64,000 bases of DNA from Heliopora coerulea (GCA_030142905.1 JASJOG010000044.1:1260001-1324000); one strand, 5' to 3'. Positions 26,001 to 39,099 are shown, counted from the first letter of the stretch. A program made the numbers and translations. The notes: generated from the letters alone by a model not told the origin.

Positions 26001-29000
26001 CTTTACTGAACAGTCTGGGAGTTAAATTGACTCCAGAGTTAGCGAAAACAGGACAGGAGCGGATCACATGATCTGAAGTGGTACCAACAAGCGTATCCCA
26101 AAGGGACCCATCGGAAAGAAATTCATCTTAAAATTGTGCTTCTAATTATATTGTCCGTTTATCGCACGCTACTTACCGGTCCCATTTTGTTGCAAGAAAG
26201 ATTCAATGAACGGAGTGTTTTATTCGAAACAAAAACCTGTAAACCAAAAGCTGAAGTTAATACACTGAAAAAAACCAAAACAACCTTGATTTATGGAAAG
26301 TACAAAATCACTTAATACTTTATTTACGGTGAGCACGAATTCACTATCACACTTTTATTATTTAAACACGACAGAATCACGTTTCTGCCTGCGGGTTGAT
26401 AAACGTTTTGTTCAGTTCTCGCGTCAATGAAAATATGAAACGTGGGTTTTCAATAATCACATGTATCTTTAATATAAATAACAATGCCCAGCAGATTGTG
26501 CGAAGTATCGCCATATGTAAACATTAACAATTGTTACAAAGAAGGCTAGAAGAGTTTAAAACATATTTATTGACTGACGTTTCGTCGCTACAAGCAACAT
26601 CTTCAGAGTGGAGATCAGGGATTACAACGAGATATATTTATATTAAACAAACAGTATCGAATGACAATTAAGATGATATATTTACAACAGTAACGGAAAT
26701 TGACGGGAGACAGCAGTAAGGTGTTATCAGAAAATTATGTTATCGGTGTTATCGGATCTCACCCAGAGACCTAAGGCTGGAGACGGTTGTCATGTTGGAT
26801 TTCATCCAGCACCTAAAATCTAAATTATTATTATTATTATTACTTTCCTCAAACTCAGACAGGTCTTATGTCGGCAAAATTAACATGCAGGAGCGGGTCA
26901 TAACAAATGACCAAGGGTCCTGCATTCACACTCCTTACTACATTTGTAGTACCCTTCTCAAAATTCGGGCTGTTCCCAAGAGTGTAGTCTTTTGCAATAA
27001 CTCAGTTCGAATTTCCACAGCAATCTTTGAGATCCACTTTTGCATCTTCTTTGTTACCACACCAAGGGCTCCAACAATAATCGGAATAACCTCCACTTTG
27101 TTCATTTCCCAAATCCGCATTATTTCAAATTTCAGTGGCTGATATTTATCTATTTTCTCGTCTTCTTTCTCCGTAACCCAGTCATCTCCTGGTACTGTTA
27201 TGTCAATCAAGAGGCAGTGTTTTCTTTCCATATCTACCAGTGTCAGATCTGGTCTTCTTGCTATGATTTTCTCATCACATTGGATATTGAAGTCCCAAAG
27301 GAGCTTCACTTTTGCATTTTCCAGCACTGCCTTAGGCTTATGGTCGTACCATTTCTCAGGCCTCTCCATCCCAAACTTCCCACACAATTCCCAATGTACA
27401 ATGCATACAACATTATCGTGCCCCCGCTTGTACTCCTTCTGCGTCAAAATGGTACATGCACTAATTATGTGGGTTACAGTTTCTCCTGTTGTACCACACA
27501 ATCTGCACAATGGAGAATCTCCTGTGTGGTCAATATTGAATTTCACATACTTAGTGCGTAATGCCTGTTCTTGGGCTGCACAGATCAAAGCCTCTGTTCC
27601 AATTTTCAAATCTGATTTCTTCATCCAGACCCATGTGTCTTCTTTGTCAATCCTATCTCTGTGTTGCTCTTTTTCCATATCCCGCACAAATTGGCCATGC
27701 ATTCTTTTCTCTCTCCATACTCTCATCTTGTCTTCTTTGAGGTTTTGTTTGAATTCTTCTTTACTCTTGCGGTTTTCTGTGTCTATTATCCCTACTTGTC
27801 TCACTCCATTCAAAAATTGTTCTTCACTGTTTTTTATATACCATCCTAGTCCATTTTCCTCACTTCTTATGCAATCCGCGCATCCAATGAGTCCCCTCCC
27901 TCCTTTGTTTCTTGGTATATACAGTCTATCTACATCACTGTTCAGATTAAATGCTCCAGCCATCGTCATTTTCTTCTTAGTTTTCCTGTCCAATTCTTTG
28001 ACCTCATCCTGTGTCCACTTCAGTATACCCGCTCCATATCGTAAAACTGCAACAGCCCATGTATTTATTGCAGTGATTTTGTTCCTGCCATTCAATTTCG
28101 AGTCCAAAACCAGCGCCAATCTCCTGTAATACTCAGTTGTATATGCTTTCTTCATTTCAACAACCTTAAATTTTTCCATCTCCAAAATCCCAAGGTATTT
28201 GTAATCAATCTCTTCTATGTCCTTCATCACCTGTCCATCAGGGAGCTCTATCCCATCAGTTGTAATCGCCTTGCCTCTTTTCATCACCAATACGCCACAC
28301 TTCCTAATGCCAAACTCCATACCTATATCACTACTAAAGAGATACACTGTATTCACCAATGAATCAATTTGATTCTGGTTTTTGCCAAACAGCTTGAGAT
28401 CATCCATGAAAAGCAAATGGTTGGTTTTCAGCTGTTTCTCCACCATTCATATCCCATTCCAGTTTTTCTCAGCAGTAGTGAAAGCGGTATCATACATAAG
28501 ACAAAAAGAAGAGGTGAAAGACTATCTCCCTGAAAAATTCTTTTTATATTCACCTCTCCTAGCACTGTCCGTGCAGAGCTTGGTTGTGTTTTCCATATTG
28601 CCATACTTCTTTTTATGAATTCAATTACATTCTCAGCAATTCCAAATATCCTCATGCACTCCAATATCCAACTGTGGGGGACAAGGTCATACGCCTTCCG
28701 ATAATCCACCCACGCCATGGCCAAGTTCTTATGTCTCCTCTTACAGTCTCGAAGTATTGCCTTATCTATCAGCAATTGATCCTTTGTACCTCTGCTCCTT
28801 CATCTGCATCCCTTTTGCTCTTCTGGCAGTATGTTTTCAGTGTCCATAAATGTGTACATACTCTCAGCTATAATCCCTGTCATTAATTTCCACATAAGTG
28901 GTAGACACGATATTGGCCGAAAGTTGTCCACAGCATTCCCTTTTGCCGGATCCTTCAAGCATAGAACAGTCCTCCCATATGTCATCCAACTTGGTATTGG

Positions 29001-32000
29001 TTTCCCACTATTTAATATACCATTAAGTTCAACTGATATTTTACCGTGAAGAGATGTAAAGTTTTTTAACCAACACCCTTGAACACCATCTGGCCCAGCC
29101 CCCTCCCAATTTGGTACTTTACGACACTGGATGTTAACCATTTGCTCTGTAATCACAACTGGGTTTTGCAACGTGTGTTTTCTATCGTTTTTGATATCAG
29201 TTAACCATTCTGCATCAGCCTTGTGCTCCTTCTCCGCACTCCAATCTTATTAATCTTATTTGAAAACGGTTAACCCGTTCAGTGCGCTTAGGCCACTGAT
29301 TTTCAAGGGGCCGTTTATAAAAATAAACATTACTTTAACATATACAGAGATAACATTTAACAATTTATACACTATTTACAATAGCAAGCTACTTGTTATA
29401 CCTAACAACATCAACTATTTAGGAAACAATGAGAAATTATTAAAATAATCAATTTATTTACAATTTTCGCTCTCGAGAATAGCCTTAAATTGTGCAATTG
29501 ATATTTGTTCTTCTTTTGCGCATTTTGGGGGATCGTTCCACAAATTAACACCAGAATAACTGATACTCCTTTTCAGGAAGTTTGTATTTGGTTTCGGAAT
29601 GGCAAAATATACTTCATTGTTCCCGAGATTATAATTTTTGTTGTTGCTCCTTTTGATCAGGCTAGTCATGCATTCCGAGAGTTTGTTATTCTTTATTTTA
29701 TACATGAATATGGTCTTTTTCTTACAGTCACATGATCCCATGTGACTGTAAATTACCTAAATAATTAGTGAGGAAATGCTGGCAGTGATGGGTGGAGTTA
29801 AATCGGAAGTCCAGTTCTGCAGCTCTGCTGAGATTAGCAAGGCTGTTATGACTTGCCTTTGCGAGAAACTACATCAGAAAAGTTTTAAGAACATTCATGA
29901 CGAATTCAAAGCCGACTTGTTATAATCACGCAAATGGAGTCACTGAGTAAAAAAGCACCAGAATCGACAATTACACGGAGAAATGAGGTTGCAAACGACG
30001 ACTAAGGTTGTTATAGCGGCAATGGGACTAACCAGCAGGGGAAAAAAAGGGCTAGGACATTTTGTCACACATTTATCATCAACAGAATGACATTCTTGTA
30101 ATACTTTTTTCGAGGAAAATATGGACGCAACGCGTTTCCCTAGCCTGCGCCGCACTCCGTCTCTTAGACGGTCTACGGCACAGGCTTCGTTTACTTACAT
30201 CACGAAGACACTCTTATAACACTTTTTCTCGTGACAAAAATCTGCGCGCCGAGTATCCCCTATGTACATTCGCCATTAGATGCAACTTTTACCTGGGCTA
30301 AGCTTGCTGCAGTCGGTTCTCCTAAATCGTTACTACCCAAATTCAACTCCTCCAGTGTGACATTCTTGATCAAAGCTTTACACATTGCTTGGCCACCATC
30401 ATCTCCAAGTCTGTTCAATCGCAGGTTCATTGTTCGCAACGTCATGTTTTTTCCTACAGCATGGGCAATGGCTTTGCCACCGTGCGATTTAATTTTATTG
30501 TCCGTCAAATTGATGTGAACAAGACGACATCGTCCATTGATTAGTTTACCGATGGCACGAGCTCCACTGTCGCCAATCTTGTTGTGGGAAAGATCTAGAA
30601 AAAAAAAGTAGCCAATGTTCGCTATTTAAATGTGCTAAGCCCAAGTAAGATGTTTCCATACGTAATTAAAGCAAGCGAATTCACGTAATTTTGAAACATA
30701 TGAAGGAAATGAAGTTTGTGTTCAATCTCTTACACGTGTAAGAGATTGAACACAAAGACAGAACTGTTTCTTAGGTATCAGAACCAGCTGTTTAATTCAC
30801 ATAATTTAGTTATGACGTTGAATGGGAAGGATTTCCACCCCTCTTCTCGCTTTAACTGTTTGATTCTAACTCTAAACGAATCTGTTACTCTGTTCTCCTA
30901 CTCCAGTGCTCCTGCTCCTACTCCTGTGCTCCAACTCCTGCGCTCTTCCTTCAGTACTCCTGTGCTCCTACTTCAGCGCTCCTGTGCTCCTGTGCTCCTG
31001 TGCTCCTGTGCTCCTACTCCTGTGCTCCAACTCCTGCGCTCCTCTTCCTGTGCTCCTGTGCTCCTACTCCAGTGTTCCTGTGCTCCTACTCCAGTGTTCC
31101 TGTGCTCCTACTCCAGTGTTCCTGTGCTCCTACTCCAGTGCTCCTGTGCTCCTACTCCAGTGTTCCTGTGCTCCTACTCCAGTGTTCCTGTGCTCCTACT
31201 CCAGTGCTCCTGTGCTCCTACTCCAGTGTTCCTGTGCTCCTACTCCAGTGTTCCTGTGCTCCTACTCCAGTGTTCCTGTGCTCCTACTCCAGTGTTCCTG
31301 TGCTCCTACTCCAGTGTTCCTGTGCTCCTACTCCAGTGTTCCTGTGCTCCTACTCCAGTGTTCCTGTGCTCCTACTCCAGTGTTCCTGTGCTCCTACTCC
31401 AGTGCTCCTGTGCTCCTACTCCAGTGTTCCTGTGCTCCTACTCCAGTGTTCCTGTGCTCCTACTCCAGTGTTCCTGTGCTCCTACTCCAGTGCTCCTGTG
31501 CTCCTACTCCAGTGTTCCTGTGCTCCTACTCCAGTGTTCCTGTGCTCCTACTCCAGTGTTCCTGTGCTCCTACTCCAGTGTTCCTGTGCTCCTACTCCAG
31601 TGTTCCTGTGCTCCTACTCCAGTGTTCCTGTGCTCCTACTCCAGTGTTCCTGTGCTCCTACTCCAGTGTTCCTGTGCTCCTACTCCAGTGCTCCTGTGCT
31701 CCTACTCCAGTGTTCCTGTGCTCCTACTCCAGTGTTCCTGTGCTCCTACTCCAGTGTTCCTGTGCTCCTACTCCAGTGCTCCTGTGCTCCTACTCCAGTG
31801 TTCCTGTGCTCCTACTCCAGTGCTCCTGTGCTCCTATTCCAGTGTTCCTGTGCTCCTACTCCAGTGTTCCTGTGCTCCTACTCCAGTGTTCCTGTGCTCC
31901 TACTCCAGTGCTCCTGTGCTCCTACTCCAGTGTTCCTGTGCTCCTACTCCAGTGTTCCTGTGCTCCTACTCCAGTGTTCCTGTGCTCCTACTCCAGTGTT

Positions 32001-35000
32001 CCTGTGCTCCTACTCCAGTGTTCCTGTGCTCCTACTCCAGTGTTCCTGTGCTCCTACTCCAGTGTTCCTGTGCTCCTACTCCAGTGTTCCTGTGCTCCTA
32101 CTCCAGTGCTCCTGTGCTCCTACTCCAGTGTTCCTGTGCTCCTACTCCAGTGCTCCTGTGCTCCTACTCCAGTGTTCCTGTGCTCCTACTCCAGTGTTCC
32201 TGTGCTCCTACTCCAGTGCTCCTGTGCTCCTACTCCAGTGTTCCTGTGCTCCTACTCCAGTGCTCCTGTGCTCCTACTCCAGTGTTCCTGTGCTCCTACT
32301 CCAGTGTTCCTGTGCTCCTACTCCAGTGTTCCTGTGCTCCTACTCCAGTGTTCCTGGGCTCCTACTCCAGTGTTCCTGTGCTATTGTACTCATGTGCTCC
32401 TGTGCTCCTACTCCTGTGCTCCAGCTCTAGCTCCAGCTCTAGTTCCAGCTTCAATTGTGGCTCAGCTCATGATCCAGCCCCAACTCCTATTCCAACTCCA
32501 ATACCAGCTACCACTCCGATTTTAATTCCAATTCGCATTTTTACTTTAACTCAAGTTCGGTTCCTAACCTTGACTCTGGTTCTAACGTCAGGACTACTTC
32601 AGCTTTGATCACAACTGCAATTCGAGCTCCGGTTCTAATTCTAGTACGAGTTTCATGTGCAAAGATCAACCTCGGATCGAACTGACAATGTTTGAAGGTA
32701 CATCTATGTCATATCAATCCGAGATTGACTTAACTCGCTAGTAAGGACAATCGCTGGTTACTTCAGTTGTATATATTTTTACGAAATTTAAAATCGTATT
32801 AGCGCTCCACTCACCTAATGTTGTTAGCGAGGGATGATCCAATAAATGACTAATCAATACTCTAACTTTATCATCGTCAACTTGACTGCGATGTAAATGG
32901 AAAACCCTCAAGGTAAGGCACGACTTGACAGCCTAAGAAGCAGAACCGACACAATTAGAAAACTAATTGCATTAACCTGCACAACGTGCGGGCTTCCAGA
33001 CTAACAAACTGTAAGCCAAAGGTGTAATGTTACTATGGTTTTGTAGGTCAAAAAGAGAAGGCCACTAAAATATGAGTCAGGTTTGGGAGGTCGACCTGAG
33101 GCCCAATCTCCAGCATACGATTGTCGCAAACGATTGCTCACCTTGGCGTATGCTGTTAACTCTTAAGAACACAATTCCTCCTTACTATACACTCGCAAAT
33201 GTTGCAAAACCTCGTAAAGCCTCGGGTGACTGGATCATATACATCAGGACGCGCAATCAAATGAGATAATCACATCGTGTAGATCAGCTCTAAGAAGGCA
33301 TCTACATGTAAGAAATTAGCGTCCGCGCAAGTAAACTACCCAGGCACTTGGGAAAGGCATTCTTCTTAGCGAGGTTTTGGGGAAAGAGAAGGATATTTCC
33401 AATAAGCAGGCCTTTACAGGGGTTTCACTAAGTTAAGCGGCTAAGGAGTAAAAATGGCCGGCAATGACTTTGCGAGGGACCAAAAACCGTGAACCTGCAG
33501 TTGTGTTCTCCTCAAGTCTACGATCAATCATAGTCACGAACGAAATACAGATAGGTGGCTGAAAACCGCGGCCAGCCGCCATTTAATGAAACTCCTGCCT
33601 TTAGACAAATATATGCTTTAGTTAAGCATCCACCTTAGGGAGGTGCCCGCCATGAAGAAGTGATCATTTAGTGTAGAAATATATGACTGCAGTGTATGTC
33701 CGTCTACAAACCCTCGATTTCACTAAAGCTGTTTCTGTGTTTCAACTCGACTTCAGAATCATCCTCAGGGTAACATGTTTCCGTTTCTGTGTAGTTAGAT
33801 ACCTTGGAGAGGAGTTGGCAGTCTCTGGTCGTAAATTGAAACATATTCCATTCAAAGTTCATCCCACAAGAACGAACCCTGAAAAAAAATCCGTAATTTT
33901 AATATTTTCTCAAAGACAAAGCAAACTTGTCTCCGTACATACGGAACTGACAAAGAACTACGGACGCGCGAAAGTTAGAACATCTGCCAGTACTAGGATC
34001 AGGGAGGCAACTGGAGGGGGTTTGGGGAGTTGCAACCCCTGGCCTCTTTGTCGTAAATTTTATGTGCCCCTTTAGTGACAGCTTTTTGCCCTCATTTCCT
34101 AAAGCCACATAGATCTACTTCACTCGAAATGATCAAAATCTCCGCCGGTGCCTTCGTACAACCATCCAACCCCTGCCCTTCGAAATTCCTAGTTGCGCCC
34201 CTGGGGATGGACAGCAAAGGTCACCATGACATAGAGATGGTGGGATTTGAGCAAGCTCGTCTCCAAGTCGATTCTAGGGATTGGCGCGGGACGGAGACAA
34301 GCCTCGTCGTCAACACCTATAAAGGTCTTAAGGAGGAGGTTGGGTTTAAATTTTGCCAAATTTCTGTAAATGCAATTAATGATCGTACTTTAAAAACATA
34401 CATTCAACAATCATCATTTTTCTGAAGCTTGAAGTTATTTTGGGATGCATTTTTTGTATAAACTGTACGTAACCTTCATATTCGTACTTCCTGGTAAACA
34501 CATACCCATAAGTGATGTGCAATTCCTCCAGGTGATTGGTCCTGGACACTAATTCTCCAAAGTCAAAATGATCCGTAAGATGACCGTCCTGTCCGGCATC
34601 GCTTCCTCTATAACAAACCAAGGGAACTTCAAATTGATATAAATGAGATATTTCACTAATTTGAAAGAGAGTAGTTTAAAAATCAAAGTATCTCCATAAA
34701 TGTCCACGCAAAAGCCTGCTTACGCCGACGAAAAATGCATGTTTTCGGAAGGTGAGAGGTGGTAACATTTTTGTGAACAGGAATACATAGACCGCGGAGT
34801 GAAAGATTGAGTCAGGAGAAGGGAAAAACAAGGGAAGTTGGGGTCATGCACCTCTAGTAAATTATTGAAGTAACAGTTTTAAAATCACACATTTCCTCGA
34901 CCAAAAACAAAATTATATTACAGCTCTTTGCTTTATACTTCTGAAAGCGAGTACAATGATAAAACGTGGTGTACGGCAAGCCCTCCAGGCTACCCGGTTT

Positions 35001-38000
35001 TACTGTGCCCGGAATTACTTCCTTGAAGCCGTTTCCTTGATTGCACGTCCATGGAACTCAAATCTCAGAACCTTGGGTGAAACCTTCCCGAAGCATCCTG
35101 TGCAAACTTTATCCATGTATCCCAAGCCGTTAAAGAATATGTGGAGGCAGGACTTTTGAAAGTGGGTTTCGACTATTTCTGAAATGGGATACAAGCATAC
35201 GGAAACAAAATACAAAATAATGGTAACTCTAAATGTTGTGAAAATTCTTATTGATTCTGCGTTTCGACTGACTCACAGTCATCATCATCATCACTCCTGA
35301 CGATGATTGTAAACTAGTTGAAACGTAGAATCGATAAAAATGTTCACAACATTTGGAGTTACCATTGTTTTGTATTTTATTAAAATACTGAGTGGTTCCC
35401 ACAACTTCATACGGAAACATTTTTATAAGTGATTTCGTTAATTTTCTTTTCAAGAAGTGATCTTAATCTAGTGATGTTCGGCAACCTTTGTATTATCCTG
35501 TTCACGTTTTAATTTGTTTTCCTGTGTAAGTACATTCGCTGGGCCAAAAATCTCGAATCCGTTTGAAGGAAACTTTCTTCTGATTTTGGTGCTTGATGTT
35601 TTACGGTCTCCAGACAGAATGATGAGAGAGTACTTACGTTTCAGAAACATCGTCCTCTTTAGCGTTGCCTTCAATCACTGGAGGAAGAAGTTGCTTGATG
35701 TTCAACGAACGAATAAACTTTTCACCCAATGCCAAGGTGTCCGTGAACTACGCATGAAAAGTAAAAGAAATAGTTCCACAAACAACGCATTGGCACACAG
35801 GAATGGCAACAGGAATTCCCCGAAGCAGGGGCTAACGTCCCCGACAGGGGGCCTAAACTATAGGGGCAAGGACCACGCCCCCTTTATAGTTTTCTGATTT
35901 CAGGGTCAAAACCATCACGTTATTTTTCCCAAGAATAATCGTAACAACTGACTAGGAATAGTTTACTTTTAGATTTGACATGAAGAGATTCATTCAAGAT
36001 TAAAGAAACATACCTCTATTAGCTTTGTGGTCTCAGGTATAAAACTTTCAATTATTCCTAATTAAAGGAAAATAAACAACTTGTACTGTAAATTGTGGGT
36101 ATTTTTTACTTATGCCAATAACTATTTTGCATATTTACGTTACTGACAATGCATGTGCACTAAATTACACAGGCTCTTGTCACTTTTCACTCTCTGCTAT
36201 CCCTTTGCCCAGCCCCCTGCTGCACAATACTTATTAGGATCTCTCCATCAGAACAAAATAAAATCTTTTTATTTTAACCTTCAACAGTTTTTTCAAAGAA
36301 CATCCTTTTCCAATTACTTCCATGTTCAGAAGTGTCACAAATATTCCATTTTGCTTTGCAACATTTTTGCCAGTAACCTTCATCTTCTACTAAATTAGCT
36401 GTGACCCTGATTAAAAAGGCAAACAAAAATAGAAAATTGTGAAAAATTTGGGGAGAATAGACCAGGCTTCGTTATGTAGATTTAGGTATTATAAATTTAG
36501 TTTCTAAAGTCAGTTTAATTCAACACTTGATTTTCATGTCTACTTTTGTTCATCTGTTACATCCCAGTTAAGTAAAAGACTGTCTTACACTTTGGTTGTT
36601 TCCAACTTTAGCCACATTTTAGACAAACACATCAGGGTATTTCAAAACAAATCACTTTTTCTTGAATTGGCATTCAACTTTTAGATCAGAAAAACTGGGT
36701 TTCATGTCAGTGTTTAATGTCTGTAAGATTTGTAAATATTTTTTTTTAAAATTATCTTTGCAATTTATCTCAGTAAAATAGGTGAACAGTACAAACATTG
36801 ACTAGGAACTTACTACATGTACAGCAGATTCTATGCCAAGTTTGAAGAGAAACTTTTTGCTACTTGCATGCTTTAGGATACCCACATAAAAGCTTCTGTG
36901 ATACTTACTTTAGAGGTATGTTTGTTGAAAGAAGCTCCAGTACTTTTTCTTTATGCTTTGGTAAAAGCTCATTTAGAGTTGGATGTTCTGTTGGGAAAAG
37001 TGTGGTTTGTTTATCAAATGTAATAATTAAAATTAACTTAGACTTTCCATTTACCACTAATATTGTTGTACAGAAAACAAGGCCTATGTTATAATAGTCA
37101 ACTGGTTCACAACTGGTTTAATGTACAGTGTATCCAAAGAGCTACAATGTACTGGGTGGCTTTAAATACTTTCTTAATTTCCCAATTTTAGTCAAGGTCT
37201 CAGGCACAAACAGTCTTACCTCTCACATTGTGAGTAAATAATAAATCTTAACCCTTTAAAATCCAGACATCCCACTCTAAAATCATCTGGTGTTAGCCAG
37301 ACTAAAATTCTCAAACATGCCTTCGCCCCACAATAGGTTAACCAAACAGGCAGTTAATGCATCAAGGAACAAACAGCAAACTCTGGTGAGTAAATTTGTG
37401 TTGAATAAAGATCTAAAGCACATCCTTGCCCTTTAATTGAGTGAATAATAATTGTCAAGTTCCATAGAATACAGAAATCAGGCAATTAAAACCAATCAGT
37501 CACTTTGTGTTTCAAATGTTGCCTGAAACATGAACCAAACTATGGCATGCACCTCACGACCATAGAAAAGTACTAACTGTTCATCTTTTCATAAAAATGT
37601 AAGGCTAGAGAGCAGTATAGCAAACCTTGATGAACTCCTGACCTTTTAGGGCTATGGTTAGGATTACAGTTCAGAGTAGGGGTTAAGGTTAGTTGAGCCT
37701 GTGATTGCCTAATTTATTCCAGGATCAACTAAACTGCACTTGACCCAAATGAAGGTACCGGTAGCATTAAAATAAAAACTTTAAAAAAACAAGCATCACA
37801 AAGCTGCAAATACAAGCATTTTTTTATCTGTGCGATCATTATAATCTTTAGTTTCTGATGATTATTCCAAGGATAAAAAACATTTTGAGATTTAAAAATC
37901 TTTGTCTTATCTTAAATTCATTTGCAGTGGATGGTTAAACTTGCAAAGATATCCTTTGTGCCAGAAATTGGTTGCTTGCTTCTGGACTGGCTGACTTTTT

Positions 38001-38317
38001 CATGTACTGTTTATGCATATGGATGAAAAAAAAATCTTTCTTACCATGAAAATTATTTATTATATTCTTTATGCACAATTCAGTGAGCAAAGGAACAGTA
38101 GCTAAACTCCTACAAGGCAGAGAAAGTTATAATTTCAGCTTTAAATAGTTTAAATATAATTTCTACAAAATGTTTCTCAAAGGAGTGAAATACATGCAGA
38201 TCTTCTCATGCAAAATAATCATTTCTTTCTAGTAGTTTCTTACCAGTCTGGATCTTCAGCTATAATTCTCCTCATTTGACGAGGATCTGATGCTGGGTTA
38301 ACTTTTCGATCAAAAAC
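23070..38317 (-). CDS. TCTE1 (DRC5): Dynein regulatory complex subunit 5 / T-complex testis-expressed 1 (LRR protein)
   Basis: DRC5 is part of the nexin-dynein regulatory complex of motile cilia and flagella, where it helps control axonemal dynein. Exons in transcript order are 38244-38317, 38045-38109, 36909-36987, 36279-36406, 36014-36057, 35638-35747, 34506-34607, 33803-33878, 32815-32932, 30293-30594, 26177-26236 and 23070-23219. Phases join without a break for 435 aa. Recognisable family blocks are [74 protein letters not shown], then ribonuclease-inhibitor-type leucine-rich repeats ([27 protein letters not shown]) and [13 protein letters not shown]. The short exon carrying the start codon was not proved. 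One candidate, ATG ACG AAG CAT with a GT donor, lies at 39322-39333. The donor at 36278 (GTTAAA) is weak. A retrotransposon and a minisatellite lengthen the introns. The vertebrate homologue is about 500 aa. Confidence 0.9.
23442..23717. mobile_element. Small hAT-like MITE (CAGGGGCGGAT termini)
   Basis: The ends CAGGGGCGGATTTAAGC and, inverted, CAGGGGGCGGATCCAGA resemble the common hAT terminus CAGGGGCGGA. The flanking octamers match at only five of eight positions, so the target duplication is decayed or absent. It lies in the last intron of DRC5. Confidence 0.5.
26570..26616 (-). repeat. Hammerhead-like repeat core (half element)
   Basis: On the minus strand CTGAAGA is followed by a stem (GTTGCT / AGCGAC) and then GAAAC. 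This is the order of the hammerhead ribozyme core CUGANGA-stem II-GAAA. No partner for stem III was found nearby, so this copy looks incomplete. The same layout recurs at 35211, 41502, 43213 and 57879. Confidence 0.4.
26823..29243 (-). mobile_element. Decayed non-LTR retrotransposon, R2/NeSL-type with restriction-like endonuclease
   Basis: The element is inserted in a DRC5 intron and is 5'-truncated near 29243. The first segment (about 28800-29240) has [13 protein letters not shown]. It is followed in frame by a TGA stop at about 28795. The next segment (28428 to about 28790) has RT motif A ([16 protein letters not shown]) and motif B ([11 protein letters not shown]). A frameshift near 28440 leads into a 502-codon frame (26938-28446) with RT motif C as [11 protein letters not shown] Cys/His knuckle ([18 protein letters not shown]) and a PD-(D/E)xK-like endonuclease segment ([20 protein letters not shown]) follow. 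The 3' end has an (AAT)n tail on the coding strand (26823-26843). The C-terminal knuckle and endonuclease place it in the R2/NeSL group and not the APE-type LINEs. It is inactive as seen. Confidence 0.88.
29454..29741 (-). mobile_element. 3' fragment of a second non-LTR retrotransposon (reverse transcriptase C-terminal tail)
   Basis: The 95-codon frame has the tail common to CR1/L2/RTE-like LINE polymerases: [18 protein letters not shown], then [17 protein letters not shown] and a lysine/phenylalanine-rich end. No polymerase core precedes it. It is a dead 5'-truncated copy next to the R2/NeSL-type element, in the same DRC5 intron. Confidence 0.65.
30715..30756. repeat. Perfect 42-bp palindrome
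   Basis: The sequence TTTGTGTTCAATCTCTTACAC is followed immediately by its exact complement, with no spacer and ACGTGT-type centre. It lies in a DRC5 intron, about 120 bp upstream of exon 30293-30594 in transcript direction. Confidence 0.95.
30895..32430. repeat. 22-bp minisatellite
   Basis: The unit TTCCTGTGCTCCTACTCCAG+TG repeats with a 22-bp period about 60 times between roughly 31060 and 32370. Degenerate CTCCTGTG units flank it. The main variation is T or C in GTGTTCC/GTGCTCC; rarer changes occur (for example CTATTCC near 31839). Because 22 is not a multiple of three and the unit lacks stops, all three plus frames stay open. This gives Cys/Pro/Leu/Ser-rich frames of 476-630 codons that are not real proteins. 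It sits inside a DRC5 intron. Confidence 0.95.
34000..34203. mobile_element. Possible small hAT-like MITE
   Basis: The ends CAGGGAGGCAACT and AGTTGCGCCCCTG form an imperfect inverted repeat similar to hAT termini. No target duplication is visible. It lies in a DRC5 intron. Confidence 0.35.
35211..35374. repeat. Foldback repeat with hammerhead-like core
   Basis: Arms of about 50 nt (TACAAAATAATGGTAACTC and complement at the right) enclose CTGACGA at 35297-35303 and GAAAC at 35320-35324. The segment between them folds only weakly. Pairing of ATTGATTCTGCG with CGTAGAATCGAT would form stem III, and GACTG/CAGTC could form stem I. It lies in a DRC5 intron. Confidence 0.6.
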
Positions 38318-39099
38318 CTGTTTAGTGAATCAAAATTGGAATGAAACAACATCTTAATGATTGATCAACATGCCCAAAAAACATATTCTTATATATACAA
38401 TAAATTGTTTTGCTATTCAACATTATCCATGCTAATGTTGAAAATAGTAAAGTTACTGTATGTCATATAAACCATACTTTAACACAATAGTAACTGTAAT
38501 ATATCATACGCTATGCTGGAACTTTGTATTAACAGGGAATAAGAGATTTTCGAATTCTGCGATCATTCAAGGAAAAAAATTCGTCACACACTCCAGACTT
38601 CTCTACAATAGAATTCTCTGCAAATTGATAATTGTTGGGTAAACGTAATTGCAGACAGCACAGTAGTAGCTAATATGTTATAGTAACTTAATCTATACTT
38701 ATTTCTCACTATACTAAACTATACAATACAGCAGGATGGAGCACTTTCGTTTTAGCAAACTCGAAAGCATTTCGATAAAACATAGTCAACAATCTGTTTG
38801 ATGATGATTATTAGAACTCTACAGGTAAGTAATGTGCATTTTGCACATTATATTAAAATACGATTTTCACGAGCCGGGCCGCGCAGCGAAGTCTAAAGAT
38901 AGGAGTGCATTTGCACCATTAAATTCTCAGTTAATCCACCACAAAAAGAAATGAAGAAAACTTTAAGTAAAATATTTTTGTATCGTCCCAAGAATTTAAG
39001 AATTAAAATCGTAAATTTACCGATTACAATATCTTTCAGAAAAATAAAAATTCCTTACAGGAGGTGCAGTTGTCTTCAAGGATATTTCGTTAGTCATTT

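Noticed and set aside
27040..28129. Plus-strand frames of 173 and 309 codons
   Set aside because: They are antisense shadows of the retrotransposon polymerase frame.
30716..32608. Plus-strand frames of 630, 539 and 476 codons
   Set aside because: They are the three reading frames of a stop-free 22-bp tandem repeat inside a DRC5 intron on the opposite strand.
34376..34621. Single-exon 81-codon minus gene
   Set aside because: Its upstream part is a DRC5 exon (34506-34607); the rest is read-through into the intron.
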